A stretch of 64,000 bases of DNA from Tolypocladium sp. Sup5 PDA-1 (taxonomy: Eukaryota; Ascomycota; Sordariomycetes; Hypocreales; Ophiocordycipitaceae). Position 1 is the first letter of the stretch. Each line of letters starts with the position of its first letter. Below, one piece after another: positions 32,162 through 43,438 of the stretch. The DNA is taken from positions 1 to 64,000 of the forward strand of contig JPHH03000024.1 of NCBI GenBank assembly GCA_000750105.3. Reading direction: 5' to 3'. A model generated the notes under the pieces. It searched no databases. It worked only from the letters and a program-made list of their open reading frames with translations, and was not told where the DNA came from. A program made the position numbers and the translations under genes.

Positions 32162-34035
32162 TCATAGCTTTCTCAGCTTGACATAGCAATGCTTCGGGAG
32201 GTTGACGAGCCTCTCCGTAATCTCCCATCCACTCAACGACTCCTCAACAGGGTCAAACGCAAAGTTCCAGAGCAAGAGCGTTACGGTGATCCTCAACTGA
32301 AGCAGTGCCTGCTTCTTGCCAAAGCACTGCCTTGGTCCGCTCGAGAACGCCAGGTTTGGTCCAGCCTGCGGATCAAACACTGCCATCTCCTGCCCATCAG
32401 TTTTACACTCGCTTTTTATCCAGCGCTCAGGGTTGTAATCGGCAATGTCGTCATCGCCCCAGGCCGGTACGCGGTCTTTGGATTTTTTGCAGGCCTCGGT
32501 GCGGATCGACTCGGGGATTGTGAGAGCGGGCTCGGTGATGGAAGGACCAGTCAAGGAGATGACAACATCTGTGCCCTTTGGGATCGGGTATCCGAGGATT
32601 TGAGTATCACACGTCGTCTTCCGGACAATCAGCGTCGCGACGGACGCGCAGCGCAGTGATTCCTCCAACACAGCATCGAGATAAGGTATCGACGTAGAGT
32701 CTATCTCCGACGTCGTCGGCCAGCGACCTTCGGCGCAGGCCACATTATGGGCATCCCGGAGCGCTTGTCGAAGGCGAGATTGCACCTTATGGTGGCAGAT
32801 CATATGCTTCACCCACCAAGCCAGGACTGTAGCGGAAGTGTCGTGGCCTCCAACCAAATACCCAAGGATCTGTTCAAGGTCAGCGGTGGACGCAGGGACT
32901 CGGATGCCTGGTGCAGCAGGGCACTTGCCTCGTCTCGAATTGCAGGAGAGTAAAAGTCGGGCTCCCTGCCAATTCTGCCGGCCGCCACCTTCTCCCGCCC
33001 TAGCAAGTGATCTAGGGCGCTTTCCGGGACGCTCTGCTCGCCCATAAGAGCAAGCCTGTGCAAGCTCCTCGCTGTCTGCCGCCGGAGGAGTGACCATCTG
33101 TTCCAATGCGCTCGGGCATGCTTTGGGCGAAGGAGCGCCAGCCATTGCGACACCGCCGGGAGAGGGCTACTTTGTGCAATGGCGATCATTTCGGGTATAT
33201 CTAGCAAAGCCTCGGTCTCGGGATCCTCAGGAGCCTGGGGGAAATGTAAAGGCTCGCTCTCTGGCTGATAGATGCCATCGTTGAAGGACTGGAGTTGAAG
33301 AATCTCCTTCCCGAGGGAAGCTCTCGACTCTTCCAGGCCGAAAGCAACACTGGATATCATGTCCAGGGTTGCTAAATATAGGTCGTGGCTAGCAGAGAAT
33401 GCCCGCCCTTGAGCTTTGTATTGCTTCAGGTTCCAGAGCTCAACCAGGAGAGCAGCTTTATCATATACGCGTGGCGCAACAACCTAAAAGACGTAGCGTT
33501 AGGCCTCCGTAGATATCTTGGGCCTTGACCTGAATGGCTTAGCAACGTACCTCTCGCAAGAACCAAGGCGTCATGAGATCCCTTAACATTTCACGATGCA
33601 GCCTGAATCGAGGATCACTCGACTCCATCGCGAAGTGAAAGTTCGGAGCCGTGAAGCCAACACATTCTCTGTTCCTCATGCCACGATCAAATTCTTTGAC
33701 CCGACGGCTGCAAATGTCTACGGCGGTGCGGTAGTCGGAGATGATGACGGTCGGTCCGCGAAAGGGGAAAAAAAAGCTTGGGAGATTGGCATGCCATGCT
33801 CGCGAGGCTGACTCCATATCCACCGGCGGCGGTACGCGGATCTCTCAATCTCTTTCAGGTCTCCGAAAACCCGCTTCGACGAGTCCTTGTTGTATGGGAT
33901 TCCCCGCAAGGGCCTGGGCAGCGCAAAGACGTAGACGATTTTCAGGACGCCCACGATAGCCCAGACCGCCCACAACAACGGGAGCAAACGCACGAGGCAC
34001 CCGATGAAGCACGCGACGTCCAGTTGGAGCCCCAT
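32162..34035 (-). pseudogene. Cytochrome P450 monooxygenase, two exons, two frameshifts
   Basis: Exon 1 (34035-33551) and exon 2 (33483-32162) flank a 67-bp intron (GTACGT..TTTTAG), joining FLRE to VVAPRV. An N-terminal hydrophobic anchor (FIGCLVRLLPLLWAVWAIVG) is followed by a proline hinge. Then come the I-helix GGHDTSA, the ExxR motif EESLR, PERW and the heme loop FSSGPRQCFGKK with the axial Cys. The frame breaks twice: at a run of eight A (plus strand, about 33767-33774) in exon 1, and around 32895-32915 in exon 2, each a 1-nt change. All catalytic motifs are intact, so either the gene died recently or the assembly has two errors. Substrate unknown; such ER enzymes often serve secondary metabolism. 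Confidence 0.75.
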
Positions 34036-35731
34036 CTTGAAGGGCTTTTTCTCATCAACAATGTGAGGATTATAGACATGGCAGCTCGGTTACTATATGA
34101 AGCAGACAATTCTGAGTAGGGCCTTGTGCTTCCTGTGTGACGGACGAAGCGCCCAACAAAGAGCCAACTACGGCTCATTGACGGCCCGTGTGCGGCGATG
34201 TGATGGTTCCTTCGCCTACGTGAACTTGTCCGACCTACCAAGGGTTGCACTGTGACCGGGGCCTCATCAGCGACGTTCAGGGGCCTGTGTCCCGTCCCCT
34301 TAAAGACTGGCTGATATCCCGGCCTCGCCGCCACGCCTGTATAAGCCGCTGCCGGGTGAACGGCTCGCACGAAGCGCCTTTTGACGCCGATGCCATGCTT
34401 GGGCGGTGACTAAGACGCTCAGGAATAAGGGCGTTTGTCGATTCCATTCGCTCACTCTCGGCTTCCGATGGCCAGTACACCATTGATTGGCATTGGGCGC
34501 GACCCTACGCACAGATTGGACGGGCGTCGTGGACCCGCTAGCGAGCCATGCCCCAGAGAGGTGTAATAGAGCAGGGAATTGAACAGATGGCTCGCTCCAT
34601 AGAGGTCTGCGCCTTGATCTAAGCCAGAGCGAACCTGCTCACTTCGTTCGCATTGCCTCTCGCTGTTCAAGTACTAGAAAGAGCTACTACCAGCCCAAGA
34701 GATAACACCGAAATGTCTATATGAATGGGACACATCATGCTTGAGGGGACTGGCCTCAGCCGCCTTGCAGGCCGCAATGAGACTGCCAGTAAATCTTTCC
34801 CATAAGGCAAAAAGCAGTATAGAAATGGAATCCCTCTTCTCGGGCGTGAATCAACGTCGGGAGCTATAGTCAAGAGCATGAGCAAATCCTGCAATGCCCC
34901 ACAGATCTTCACCTTGCCTATGACATGGGATGCCACTTCAATTCAGCAACACCTTCATGCCCATTCGGCATTTCACCTCGCCGACTGCTGCCTTCGATTC
35001 GCTCTGCGGTAGCTGGTGGTGCCGCCGCCGCCCTTCGCTCCTAAAGGGCGACATGGGCACTGTGAGAAACTCAGCCTACCCGCAACGCCAGGAGAGAAGG
35101 AGCTGGGAGTCATCTCGTGCATCTGTACGCGTGGGCGATGGCAATGGCAGTCACCCGAGGCTAGTCAACGTCGGGAGCTGGGTCAAGGGCGGAAGCGGTG
35201 AATCCGCGATGTTGAAGGGTGGAGTCTTGTATTTAGGGTCGGGTTTCTACGATGACCGTTCATCGCCTTAACGATTCCACCAGTTCCTGACTCTTCTGGC
35301 GCTTTGATAGATAATACGCTCTGCTATTTCAACCCAGCTCACTAGGTGCTGGCTGGCAGCAGGTTTTCATAGGAGACTGCAATTCAAAGAATCTACAAAG
35401 AATCTGCAACGGACGAGGACGTGTGGCTCAACGTGTGGAGTGAAGTGGGATTTATAGATTCTTTGCCTCGTTATCTACGCCTTGCTCTCACCAGCATTGG
35501 ATACGGGGGCATGTATGGATCGCCACTGAGCCTAGGTTACATTAATCTGCTGTACGCTACCTCATCCTATACCGACAAATCAGTGCCATTGCAATAATAT
35601 GGCAGAACGACAGGAGAGTAGTCATTACCTAAGGTGCTTCAACCAAAGTCCCCAGCGCTGAGGCCCACTCCAATGTCAACCCACCCCCTAGAGCACTCTC
35701 TTAAACGAGCAGATCGCTGACTGACAGGCAC
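34036..35731. other. No supportable gene
   Basis: Upstream region of the P450 gene, then mixed sequence with only short frames. A 113-codon plus frame (34930-35271) has no motif. GCCAACTACGGC near 34162 is a weak copy of the palindromic motif. Confidence 0.3.
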
Positions 35732-36661
35732 CTAAGAGCTTTTTGGCTTGGATCTTTGCCTTCTCCGTTGCTGCGAAGCATCAAAAGCGCTGTGGTAGCC
35801 TCTTGCTTGCGATCGTTTTGCGCACTTGCACCCGGACAGGCCAAGTTTGAGCAGTTCGACGGCATGAAGCTCGTTCGTTCGGAATTTATCCAACGAGACG
35901 GTTGTTGTGGCGGTTGTGCTGGCAAAGCAAATGGAAGCTCGGGGTAGCCTGTAAGATCTGGCTCCAATGCTGTCAGCCTCACGGCTTTCACGAGAGAAGC
36001 GGTCTTGGTAGGGGTGGAGCTCACGACTGGGTGAGAGTAGATCGTGAATAGGCGCTTCGCGGCTTTTGATCTCATCAGAGGAAGGTTTCAACTTCGCTAT
36101 CGAGTCCTTGAGGTACCGAATGTAGTCCGCCGCCTCCTATTGAGTTGAGTTATCTCGGTCCGAAGCAAGAAACCCCGGGTGAGGGCGGTGCATACGAACC
36201 CGCAGAGTCTGAGGCCGGGACATATCCTTTGTGTACGTGGGGAGCATTCGCCCAAGCTGACCAAAGAGCTTCTTCATCTCATTCCGTCTACTCTTCTCAG
36301 TGCTTCCCTGACTCGACTTCGTTGTAGGCCCGCCGTCCTTGTGACGCGTCCCACTCTGGCGCTTTCTAGGACCAGCCTTCTCAGGTTTCTCTGGCCTATC
36401 TGGCATGAGCTCGGTTGGAGACGCTGAAATTGCTGACGGTCGCAGCAAGTATTGTGGCACCTCCGGAGCTGGCATAGCACACGTTGTATCCGCGAGTGCC
36501 ATCCATGGCGGCGTACCAACAGCGATTTCATTGCAGGCAGGCAGCGTGCCGTATTCCTCGCCCATCCTTTGTGGCAGCGAGTCATAAGGAGCTTGGTACA
36601 ATTGGGTTTGGAATAGTGCGGCGGCTCCCTCCAAGCCGGCCGATGGCCACATATTAGCCAT
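35732..36661 (-). CDS. bHLH transcription factor
   Basis: Exons 36661-36200 and 36136-35732 are joined across a 63-bp intron (GTTCGT..AATAG), giving 288 residues. The intron splits the bHLH domain. The basic region and helix 1 (STEKSRRNEMKKLFGQLGRM) and loop end exon 1, and helix 2 (EAADYIRYLKDSIAKLK) opens exon 2. The basic region has NEMKK rather than the E-box-type HxxxERxRR pattern, so DNA binding may be altered. The flanks are low complexity (Pro/Glu/Lys and Ser/Arg rich). It lies alone between intergenic stretches, about 1.7 kb from the P450 gene. The frame is intact; the ATG could be further upstream. Confidence 0.75.
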
Positions 36662-37063
36662 AGTACTGGAACAGGATACTTGCGGGAGATATGACGTCTC
36701 CCTATTAACCCGGAAGGTAACCCGGAAGGTGATGAGACGAGCTCACCGCTTGATGTTGAATGCTCGCGGAAGATGTGAAGGTTCGGCGGCTTGCAGGAAC
36801 CAGGTAGAGAAGGACTTGCCTCACTCTCCGCAATGCCGGTCACGGATATAGGAGCCTTTTATACTCTCTCCATGCGCTCTCACGAGAAAAAGCGAGCATG
36901 GCCCTAACCACGACTCATGCGATAGGCGAGCTGACAACTAGTTACGCGTTCCACAAAAGGGGAACCAAAGTAGCCACTGTCACTTACCCAGACAGTAGGG
37001 TCCGCTTTGAGTGTCCGCTTTTTAGTGTCAGAAATTCTTTAATCCGGTTCACCCCCCCGCTGA
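36662..37063. other. No gene seen
   Basis: Upstream region of the bHLH gene. A direct repeat AACCCGGAAGGT occurs twice at about 36709-36730. Confidence 0.3.
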
Positions 37064-37414
37064 ATGTGGCTTGATCCAGCCTCCGGCTTACACCGCCAGG
37101 TACTCCTGCTACAAAAACCCCCTGGCCAATGGGCCATTTCCGGCAACGATACTTTGCTTAGCTTCTTGACCCAATCGCACCAGCCACATCGGCCGGAAGT
37201 GGCCATTGGTTGGAAAACACTGACACTAAAACGCGGACACTCGAAACGGACCCCACTGTACGAAGCGTATCGAGCGAAATGTAACGAAGCGATTCGAAGA
37301 AATAAGGTTGATTGGTCAGTTGTAAAGAGGCAGCTGCAAGCATGGAGCCAGCTCTTTCATAACGGGAGAAAGGTTGATGATCAAGGTCACATTCAACTAC
37401 AGTGGAAGGCGTAA
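37064..37414 (+). CDS. N-terminal fragment of a conserved fungal protein family
   Basis: In a 116-codon frame the informative part is residues 65-105: PLYEAYRAKCNEAIRRNK, VDWSVVKRQLQAWSQLFHNGRKV. This resembles a segment of a fungal family I know only as uncharacterised ('W..lF..GKKLR.dl'). It stops at 37412-37414 soon after. The matching C-terminal type of sequence appears at 38666-39319, so this may be one gene split by an insertion. Confidence 0.35.
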   Translation: MWLDPASGLHRQVLLLQKPPGQWAISGNDTLLSFLTQSHQPHRPEVAIGWKTLTLKRGHSKRTPLYEAYRAKCNEAIRRNKVDWSVVKRQLQAWSQLFHNGRKVDDQGHIQLQWKA

Positions 37415-37759
37415 TTGGCGCCACCCTTTGTTCAATTAGTTAATTCAGGAGTAGCTGCGACAAAAGTGGCTGTGTACTAGATGTTGTACAGGTACGTATA
37501 GGCGTCGTGGGCCCTAACGGCCTCCAGCCCTAGCCTCAGACCCACTGGCAGCGTCCCAGAGGCCCCCTTCCATTGCGCGGCCTCTGCCCCTGTTGCCCTC
37601 CCTCCCTCCTTCTCTCTTCCATCACCAAAACGCGGACAGCCTTTTTTGACCGAATATAGAGCCAGGGCCCGCATCTGTCTGCTGCCCGACGGGATTTGCT
37701 GCGCTTCGCACCTGAATGATATTCGCCTGCTCATCCAACCGCCGGAAAACGACATCGTC

Positions 37760-38362
37760 ATGAACACTTTATCTTCGCGGGGCGAGGATCATGTGAACCA
37801 CCTTGGAGCACTCCCGGCTGAATTGATCCTGCTCGTCATCGAATATCTCACTCCTTTTGACCTGCGGGCACTCGTATGCACAGCTTCCAAGTTCTTGCAT
37901 CTATTACTTGCTCGTCATGTTACAAATAGAGAGAGAGGTGGAAGAAACCTGTTGTCCTACGCAGCCGGAGAGGGTTGCGTGGAAGTTGTCAAGATCTTGC
38001 TGGAGCGAGACGACACAGAGGCCGACTCGATGGACATTTACGGACGGACGCCGTTGTCCTATGAGGCCGAAGCGGAAGACATGGAAGTCGTCAATATGTT
38101 ACTGGGCCGATATGATGTCAAGGCGGACTCGATGGACATTTACGGACGGACGCCGTTGTCCTATGCGGCCAATGCGGGAGACGTGGAAGTCGTCAAGGTA
38201 TTAGTTAAGCGAAAGGACGTCAAGGCAGCCTCGGAGGACAAGCTAGGTCACACACCGTTATATTATGCGGACGAAACGGGACAGGTGGAAGTCGTCAAGG
38301 AATTGGAGCGAGGCCGGACGACCGGACATCGTCCGCTACAGTACGAGTATCAACCGACTTAA
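37760..38362 (+). CDS. F-box and ankyrin-repeat protein
   Basis: 200 codons from ATG at 37760; the frame opens earlier at 37646, but the residues after 37760 fit an F-box best (LGALPAELILLVIEYLTPFDLRAL). It is followed by four ankyrin units (NLLSYAAGEGCVEVVKILLE, TPLSYEAEAEDMEVVNMLL, TPLSYAANAGDVEVVKVL, TPLYYADETGQVEVVKEL). In fungi such proteins often act as SCF substrate adaptors. Units 2 and 3 share about 40 identical bases at 102-bp spacing (from 38024 and 38126), so the array expanded recently. It lies between two fragments of another family. Confidence 0.7.
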   Translation: MNTLSSRGEDHVNHLGALPAELILLVIEYLTPFDLRALVCTASKFLHLLLARHVTNRERGGRNLLSYAAGEGCVEVVKILLERDDTEADSMDIYGRTPLSYEAEAEDMEVVNMLLGRYDVKADSMDIYGRTPLSYAANAGDVEVVKVLVKRKDVKAASEDKLGHTPLYYADETGQVEVVKELERGRTTGHRPLQYEYQPT

Positions 38363-38482
38363 CCCTCTAATGCACAAGTTTGCCTTTATTACGGTCTTTC
38401 TTAGTACGTTTAAGGCGCTTCCTATTGCTTTCCTAATAGTATATGGGAGATGCAGTTTATCGAAACGGTTGGCTATCAAGTG

Positions 38483-38498
38483 GAAACGGGCCCGTTTC
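38483..38498. repeat. Perfect 16-bp palindrome
   Basis: GAAACGGGCCCGTTTC, centred on GGGCCC, in the spacer between the ankyrin gene and the next frame. Possibly a junction mark. Confidence 0.5.
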
Positions 38499-38665
38499 GC
38501 AACGCGTAGAGAACAGTAGGCAAGTATTATTAAGAAAGGCAGTAGGACTGTCATACCACGCCAATACTGTACGTAGAGACCAAAACTGCCGGCCCTGCTG
38601 GACAGGGCTCTACTGTAGGTCAGCTCGGAGAAAGGAAAGTTCGGCGCGGTGCTGAAGTAGCCGTT

Positions 38666-39319
38666 TTGGGCCGCTCAGCTGCCTGGGAGCAAGTCTTTTC
38701 GGCTTTTACTTGCCCCCCAGGTGGCCCCTGCAACCAAGGACCTTATTGCTGGCAAGACCCTACGGGCAAGAAACATTATAGGCTCCTGGGGCATCAGCTG
38801 AGAAGTCTCGTCCAAAAGGTGCAGCAAGGACTTACCATACAGGGACACGACGACATGCCTCAAGATATTCGTGACCAGTTATATGCTGAAGAGCAACAAC
38901 ACTCAGCCCGCAAGCGAAAGCGAGGCAACTCAAGCGCTTTTCCAGCCGATATTCCTGCTATACATATCCATAACATCATGCCTAGCCAGTCCGACAAGAC
39001 TCCAGCCGATCCTAGCACGACATCATCACCGGAAGCGTCTTCCTCACACTCGTCGTCCCTTGAGGTACCGGGCCTTCGAGACGATGCGGTCGAGGAGTAT
39101 TTTGCATGGCAGTCCTCTCAAGTCAGAAGACAGGCTTTAAGATATGAGTACGAGCGGGCTTGTGAGCTGGCATTGGGAAGGAGCCTTGATCTTGAGCTTA
39201 TTCATGACGATCAGGATGCTGTGTACCAGTTCCTTGTCGATCATGCAGTCATGGAGGGCGTAGCGCGGCGGATTGTGCGCGACGTTGTGGCTTTTCTCAA
39301 CCGGAACAATACGTCGTAG
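38666..39319 (+). CDS. C-terminal part of a conserved fungal protein family
   Basis: 217 codons. The N-terminal 60 residues have a Cys pattern (CPPGGPCNQGPYCWQDPTGKKHY) followed by LRSLVQKVQQGLTIQGHDD and IRDQLYAEE. I associate this arrangement with an uncharacterised fungal family whose N-terminal segment resembles 37064-37414. Then come basic KRKRG, a Ser-rich linker and a helical C-terminus. The plus-strand frame ends at the edge of the Tc1-type element. Function unknown; the Cys/His content could bind metal. Confidence 0.45.
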   Translation: MGRSAAWEQVFSAFTCPPGGPCNQGPYCWQDPTGKKHYRLLGHQLRSLVQKVQQGLTIQGHDDMPQDIRDQLYAEEQQHSARKRKRGNSSAFPADIPAIHIHNIMPSQSDKTPADPSTTSSPEASSSHSSSLEVPGLRDDAVEEYFAWQSSQVRRQALRYEYERACELALGRSLDLELIHDDQDAVYQFLVDHAVMEGVARRIVRDVVAFLNRNNTS

Positions 39320-39328
39320 AACTGCATT

Positions 39329-40531
39329 TCATTTACAGCATGGCCTGGAAGCTGATTGCATTCTATATTGGCGGTTCATTGATAGAAATACCAGCGTGTC
39401 TGAAGTGACCTTCAGCGCTTGCCTTTCGCTTGCCTACAACGCGAACAGCCTCTTCCAAGAAAGCCTTGAAGTCTTCCCTAATCAAATCATCAAAATGTTT
39501 CCAAATCTGCCGGATGTAGTTCTTAAGTTCTCCAAAGAACTCCTCAATCAAATTCAGATCAGGCGAGTATGGAGGCAAGTAAAGGAGTACCACCCTAGCC
39601 TCGTCGCATAACTGCTGCACTCTCCCTAAGTGATGGATCGAGGCATTATCCATGATCAACACAGATCTTGGCTCTGGCCACTTGCCGCAGTAAGGCAAAA
39701 GCTCTTCGATGAATCCCTCAAAGATTTCACCATCTGTTGAACCTTCCAATACCCGAAAATGGAGTATTCCTTCTTGGGTATATGCTGGGAGTATCTGGAA
39801 CCTCTTGCCTCGGTGAAATCGCTTGATTTGCACCGGCGTCACACCTCTTTTAGCCCATCCCGTCTTCTTGATCCCAATGCCTTTATCGCATCCACTCTCG
39901 TCTATATATATCAACTGTTCGGAACGCAGAAATGATCTTTCGTGTATATGTCGGCTCGTAGGTCCGCATTACGCTCTTTCGCAACGTTTCGTGTGACTTT
40001 CTTGGTGATATTAGCACGCTTCAAGGCTCTACTTACGCTGAAGCGTGAGACATCGACGTCAAACTCCTTGCGCAGGAAAATGACCATCTCCCCCTGACTC
40101 ATACAAGGATCAGTGGCAAGCTGGGCACATAATGCGGTCGTCATATTGGGAGTAATAGTCTTAGGTCTGCCGACACCGTTGGATGGTGCTCTAGTTGTTC
40201 CGAAGCAATGTTGATTCGCTCGGTGGCGGCGTACGGTACGGGAAGTGGAGCTGGCGATTTTGGCGATAACTTCATCGCTGGGGGCGTCGCCACCTTGTGA
40301 CTTGGTGTGAATTGCAGTATCAATCAAGTGTCGCTGAGCGAGCGTGAGATTAGGCGCCATGGTGATCCTGAAAAAGCGAAGGTTTGCTCCCTTCGAGAGA
40401 GGGAGAGCCCAGCGTCAATCAAAAGATGGGCTGCCACGTCCCGCTGTTGCTATTTCCGGTTTCATGATGTTTCAGATGGATGTACATGCGTGGTACACGG
40501 TCTGAATCTCGGCAATTAGCACTGTAGATGA
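39329..40531 (-). mobile_element. Tc1/mariner-type DNA transposon, possible ends
   Basis: Around the transposase frames, TCATTTACAG at 39329-39338 and TCATCTACAG (reverse complement at 40522-40531) form a short inverted pair that may be the remains of terminal inverted repeats. The flanks are not clear enough to define TA target duplications. Confidence 0.35.
39363..40360 (-). pseudogene. Tc1-type DD34E transposase, split by one frameshift
   Basis: The first half (40360-39911) has paired HTH segments (LTLAQRHLIDTAIHTKS, VIAKIASSTSRTVRRH) and GRPKTITPNM, then MVIFLRKEFDVDVSRFSVSRALKRAN. The second half (39914-39363) has the first Asp in IYIDESGC, the second in VLIMDNASIHH and the Glu in PPYSPDLNLIEEFF, 34 residues after the second. 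The halves join at NS/EQLIYI only with a 1-nt frameshift near 39915. The combined length (about 330 residues) fits the family. The catalytic triad is present, so the loss is recent. Confidence 0.75.
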
Positions 40532-41222
40532 CTTGTCCGCGGGTTTAGGTTACAATATTCAGAGAGTGTGAACAGGACGCCCATTTCGCTCTTAACTGTA
40601 GCAAACAGCTCGTGGTAGACCCTTTCTCTCGGAATTCAAGATAGACATTCTTCATCGCCCAACGTAGTGGCTCCCAAAAAGGAACCTCCCACGGGTATCG
40701 AAGTAGCCTCCCCCGGTAAAACCCAGGCGCCCAACAGTTCAATGTCACTGCTCCTCCTCGACGACCTCTACAAAACGAACATACTTCTCGTAAAAGTGCA
40801 GCATCTAGGAGTGTTAGTGGAGAGAGATTTATCATTATCGATTCACCTACCTCTTGCGGACAGTTTCTATAAATTGTAGCTGTAGAATAGGCACACTCCC
40901 GCCCGTCGTCCTTCCATGTAACCCTTTCCAGTGACAACCAACTTCCCCCACCCCAAACCCTATCCAGTGGATTTGGAAGCCAACTCAGCCAGTACCTTGC
41001 TCAACTCTTTCAGTTGTCATCCAAAATGCCATTACCCAGGCCTCAGAATTCGGGAGTGAACGAAAGCTGACCTTGACGTTCTCATCACGAACGGCCGCCA
41101 CCTCGGTCGTGTGGACTATCCGCTTGATAGGCCTTTGATCATCACCGTTGGAGGTCCGTTGCAGCAGGGTATGGTTGCGCCGACTACCGGAAAATTATGA
41201 CGTGACGTTCGCCGAACCTCGA
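40532..41222. other. No supportable gene
   Basis: A 130-codon minus frame (40937-40545) overlaps a 70-codon plus frame. Neither has a recognised motif. The rest is short frames upstream of the hydrolase. Confidence 0.3.
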
Positions 41223-42140
41223 TTAGTAACTTTTTCGGGAGGTTGCCGGTGAATCCTGGCCAATACTGCCCAAAAAGAAGGATTGGAGAATAGTCCGGTG
41301 CTCATCGCCCGGTAGAGCTGTATGGCTTCCCTTTAAAGTCACGGTTTCAACAACGATGTCACGCTGGCGAAGTTTCGCTGCGATTGATTCGGCATCACCT
41401 GGAGGTACCAATTCATTGTCCTCAGCCTGGAATATCAGGACTCTCTTGCCACTGACCCGGTCGTCGAAAGCATCGATCGTGGAGGAAGGAGAAAATCCCT
41501 GAGTCGCTGGCAGACCACCCAACTCGCAGCCGTGCGGGAAGGCCACTTCGTAGGCCCGCCTCAGTATCAGAACCAGCATGTACGCCAGACACGGGATCCC
41601 GATGTTCGACCTCGCGATGCTGAGAACCAGCTGCTTAGTATCCGCGTATGGTACGATTGCAACGGCTCCAGAGACACCAGGTAAAGGTAGCAAGGTTGCC
41701 CAGGCGTTGGTACCGATAGATCGTCCTACAACCGTGATCTCCGCAGAGGGGTAGGTCTCGGACACCCATTCGAAGGTGGCCAAGTCGTTCGCGATTGCAG
41801 CCCCTTATAAGGAACCGTCATGGTTGGGAACGCGTGAGCTGAGGTCGTATCCAACGAAATCCCGAGCAACAACAACTCGTTGCCGATTCTCCCGTAGCCA
41901 TTGCCCTTTCTCCTGTACGTTCCCGGACAAGAGCTCAAGCAATCCGTTCATGTATCGCGTCGGCCGAATATTTCCATAGCAGAATATGACAACTTCTGTG
42001 ACCTTCTTGGACTGATCAAGTGTCGGATAAACGTGTAGTCCAACGAAGCTTCGTAATGTGACACTCAATGAGCACGGTACAAGCCACAGCTGTGCCACAG
42101 AAAATGGCCCGTGCTTAAAGGTTGTCCGCATGTCCATCAA
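41223..42140 (-). pseudogene. Alpha/beta hydrolase with one internal stop
   Basis: One frame from ATG at 42140 to 41223 with a single TAA at 41805-41807. Before it: EVVIFCYGNIRPTRYMNGL and VVVARDFVGYDLSSR, as in hydrolases with the oxyanion loop. After it: the nucleophile elbow VVGRSIGTN (Ser), IFQAEDNELVPP (acid) and LKGSHTALPGDE (His). All three catalytic residues are present. The stop lies where a Gln codon (CAA) would fit, a C-to-T change of RIP type. About 306 codons. Substrate unknown. Confidence 0.7.
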
Positions 42141-42427
42141 TAGAAAAAAGCGTGGGGCAGCTTGGTCTGGTTGTGCCCGCTACAAACTCACTTAACACCT
42201 ATCAAAAGCGACTGCCTTAGGGAGAAGGTTGGAGCAGTCATTTCCAAATCAAACACGGTGAAAAGCCATATAGCCATACAGACTCATCAATCCCACTGGC
42301 TCCTCCGTTATCTAATATTAATAGCCCGCTCAAGTTACTCTCCTCAACATATGCTTCTGTTGCAGGTAGAAGAGACATTTTGATGATTCACACTGCATCA
42401 GATAGCTTGTTTAACCCTCGCTGTGCT

Positions 42428-43438
42428 TCATGAGAACTCTTGGCCCGTCCATCTGTCTATTTGAACCTGCATGACTTCCTCGAATGTTGCTTCCCCATTC
42501 CGAACTCTTTCCGCAGTCCGCATCGTCGGCGCAATCCAATAGGGTTTCAGGTTGTAAGGCATGGGAGGTAGGTAGTCCCAAATCTCTCCGGTGTCTTCAT
42601 CCACCAACACCTTCGAGATGCTGATGCGGTCATCAAATCTGGCGATAAGGTTCTTGACAACCAAGGCGACTTCCTTGATCTTTTGTTGCGTCCCCAAGTC
42701 GCTACCATCCGGCGCCCCGCCTCCCCGTAGCTCGATGGCAATTTTTTCGGCCTCGTTGAACTGGAATATGCGTCCTAGGTCTCTGGTGTCGCCGTGGTCG
42801 CTGTGGTGGAGGTCGAGGATGACAGTGATGTTTCGCACCAACCTCGCCACGGGTGAAACGTGGGTTCCATCCCGGAAGTGGTCGTACACAAACTCGCAGA
42901 TCTCATCCGACCAAGTTATGAACTCGTTTTCTGAGAAGTACATCTCCCAGGCCTCCTTGGCAAGTTGCCTCCCGACCCCGTCAGTCCCCATGTGCTCCTC
43001 ATCAAAGAACAAGAGCCCAGACGCGATATCTGGGTTCAAGTTCACTATCGAATCCACCGCGCATCTCATGACTGCCTCCTCTTGAACCAGATGCTGACGA
43101 AAAATCCGGCCGCGCTCCTCTTTCGACAACCTCGCAAGTTCACTCACGCTTCTGTCGTGGCATGCTTCTAGGGGGGCCTTCAGATCTGCCTCGCGGAGGT
43201 ACCCACGACATTCAGTCATGTTTACTTTCGTTTCTGACCACAAAAGGAAAGTAGCGTAAGCATAAGGAGGCCAGTTAGTGGTGCTGAGTTGGTGCTGAGC
43301 TTGCGTGAGCTGGTAATCGGCAAGCCTGTGACCAATATATTGAATGGCATCATATACATGACTATCATGGAGACTGATTTCTCGTGTGTGTTCATTAAGC
43401 CACCTCATATAGTTGCTTGTATTGATGTACCGCATCAT
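42428..43438 (-). CDS. Intact conserved hypothetical protein
   Basis: 336 codons, one exon, ATG at 43438. Mixed charged and aromatic composition with no signal peptide or membrane segment. It contains LDLHHSDHGDTRDLGR and WDYLPPMPYNLKPYWIAP. The HHSDHGD run could bind metal, but I do not recognise the family. The size, single frame and balanced composition argue for a real gene in a region full of relics. Confidence 0.6.
   Translation of the reverse strand: MMRYINTSNYMRWLNEHTREISLHDSHVYDAIQYIGHRLADYQLTQAQHQLSTTNWPPYAYATFLLWSETKVNMTECRGYLREADLKAPLEACHDRSVSELARLSKEERGRIFRQHLVQEEAVMRCAVDSIVNLNPDIASGLLFFDEEHMGTDGVGRQLAKEAWEMYFSENEFITWSDEICEFVYDHFRDGTHVSPVARLVRNITVILDLHHSDHGDTRDLGRIFQFNEAEKIAIELRGGGAPDGSDLGTQQKIKEVALVVKNLIARFDDRISISKVLVDEDTGEIWDYLPPMPYNLKPYWIAPTMRTAERVRNGEATFEEVMQVQIDRWTGQEFS

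Noticed and set aside
32345..32366. Further copy of the palindromic motif (CGCCAGGTTTGGTCCAG)
   Set aside because: It lies in the P450 coding sequence (heme loop region) and is explained by the protein.
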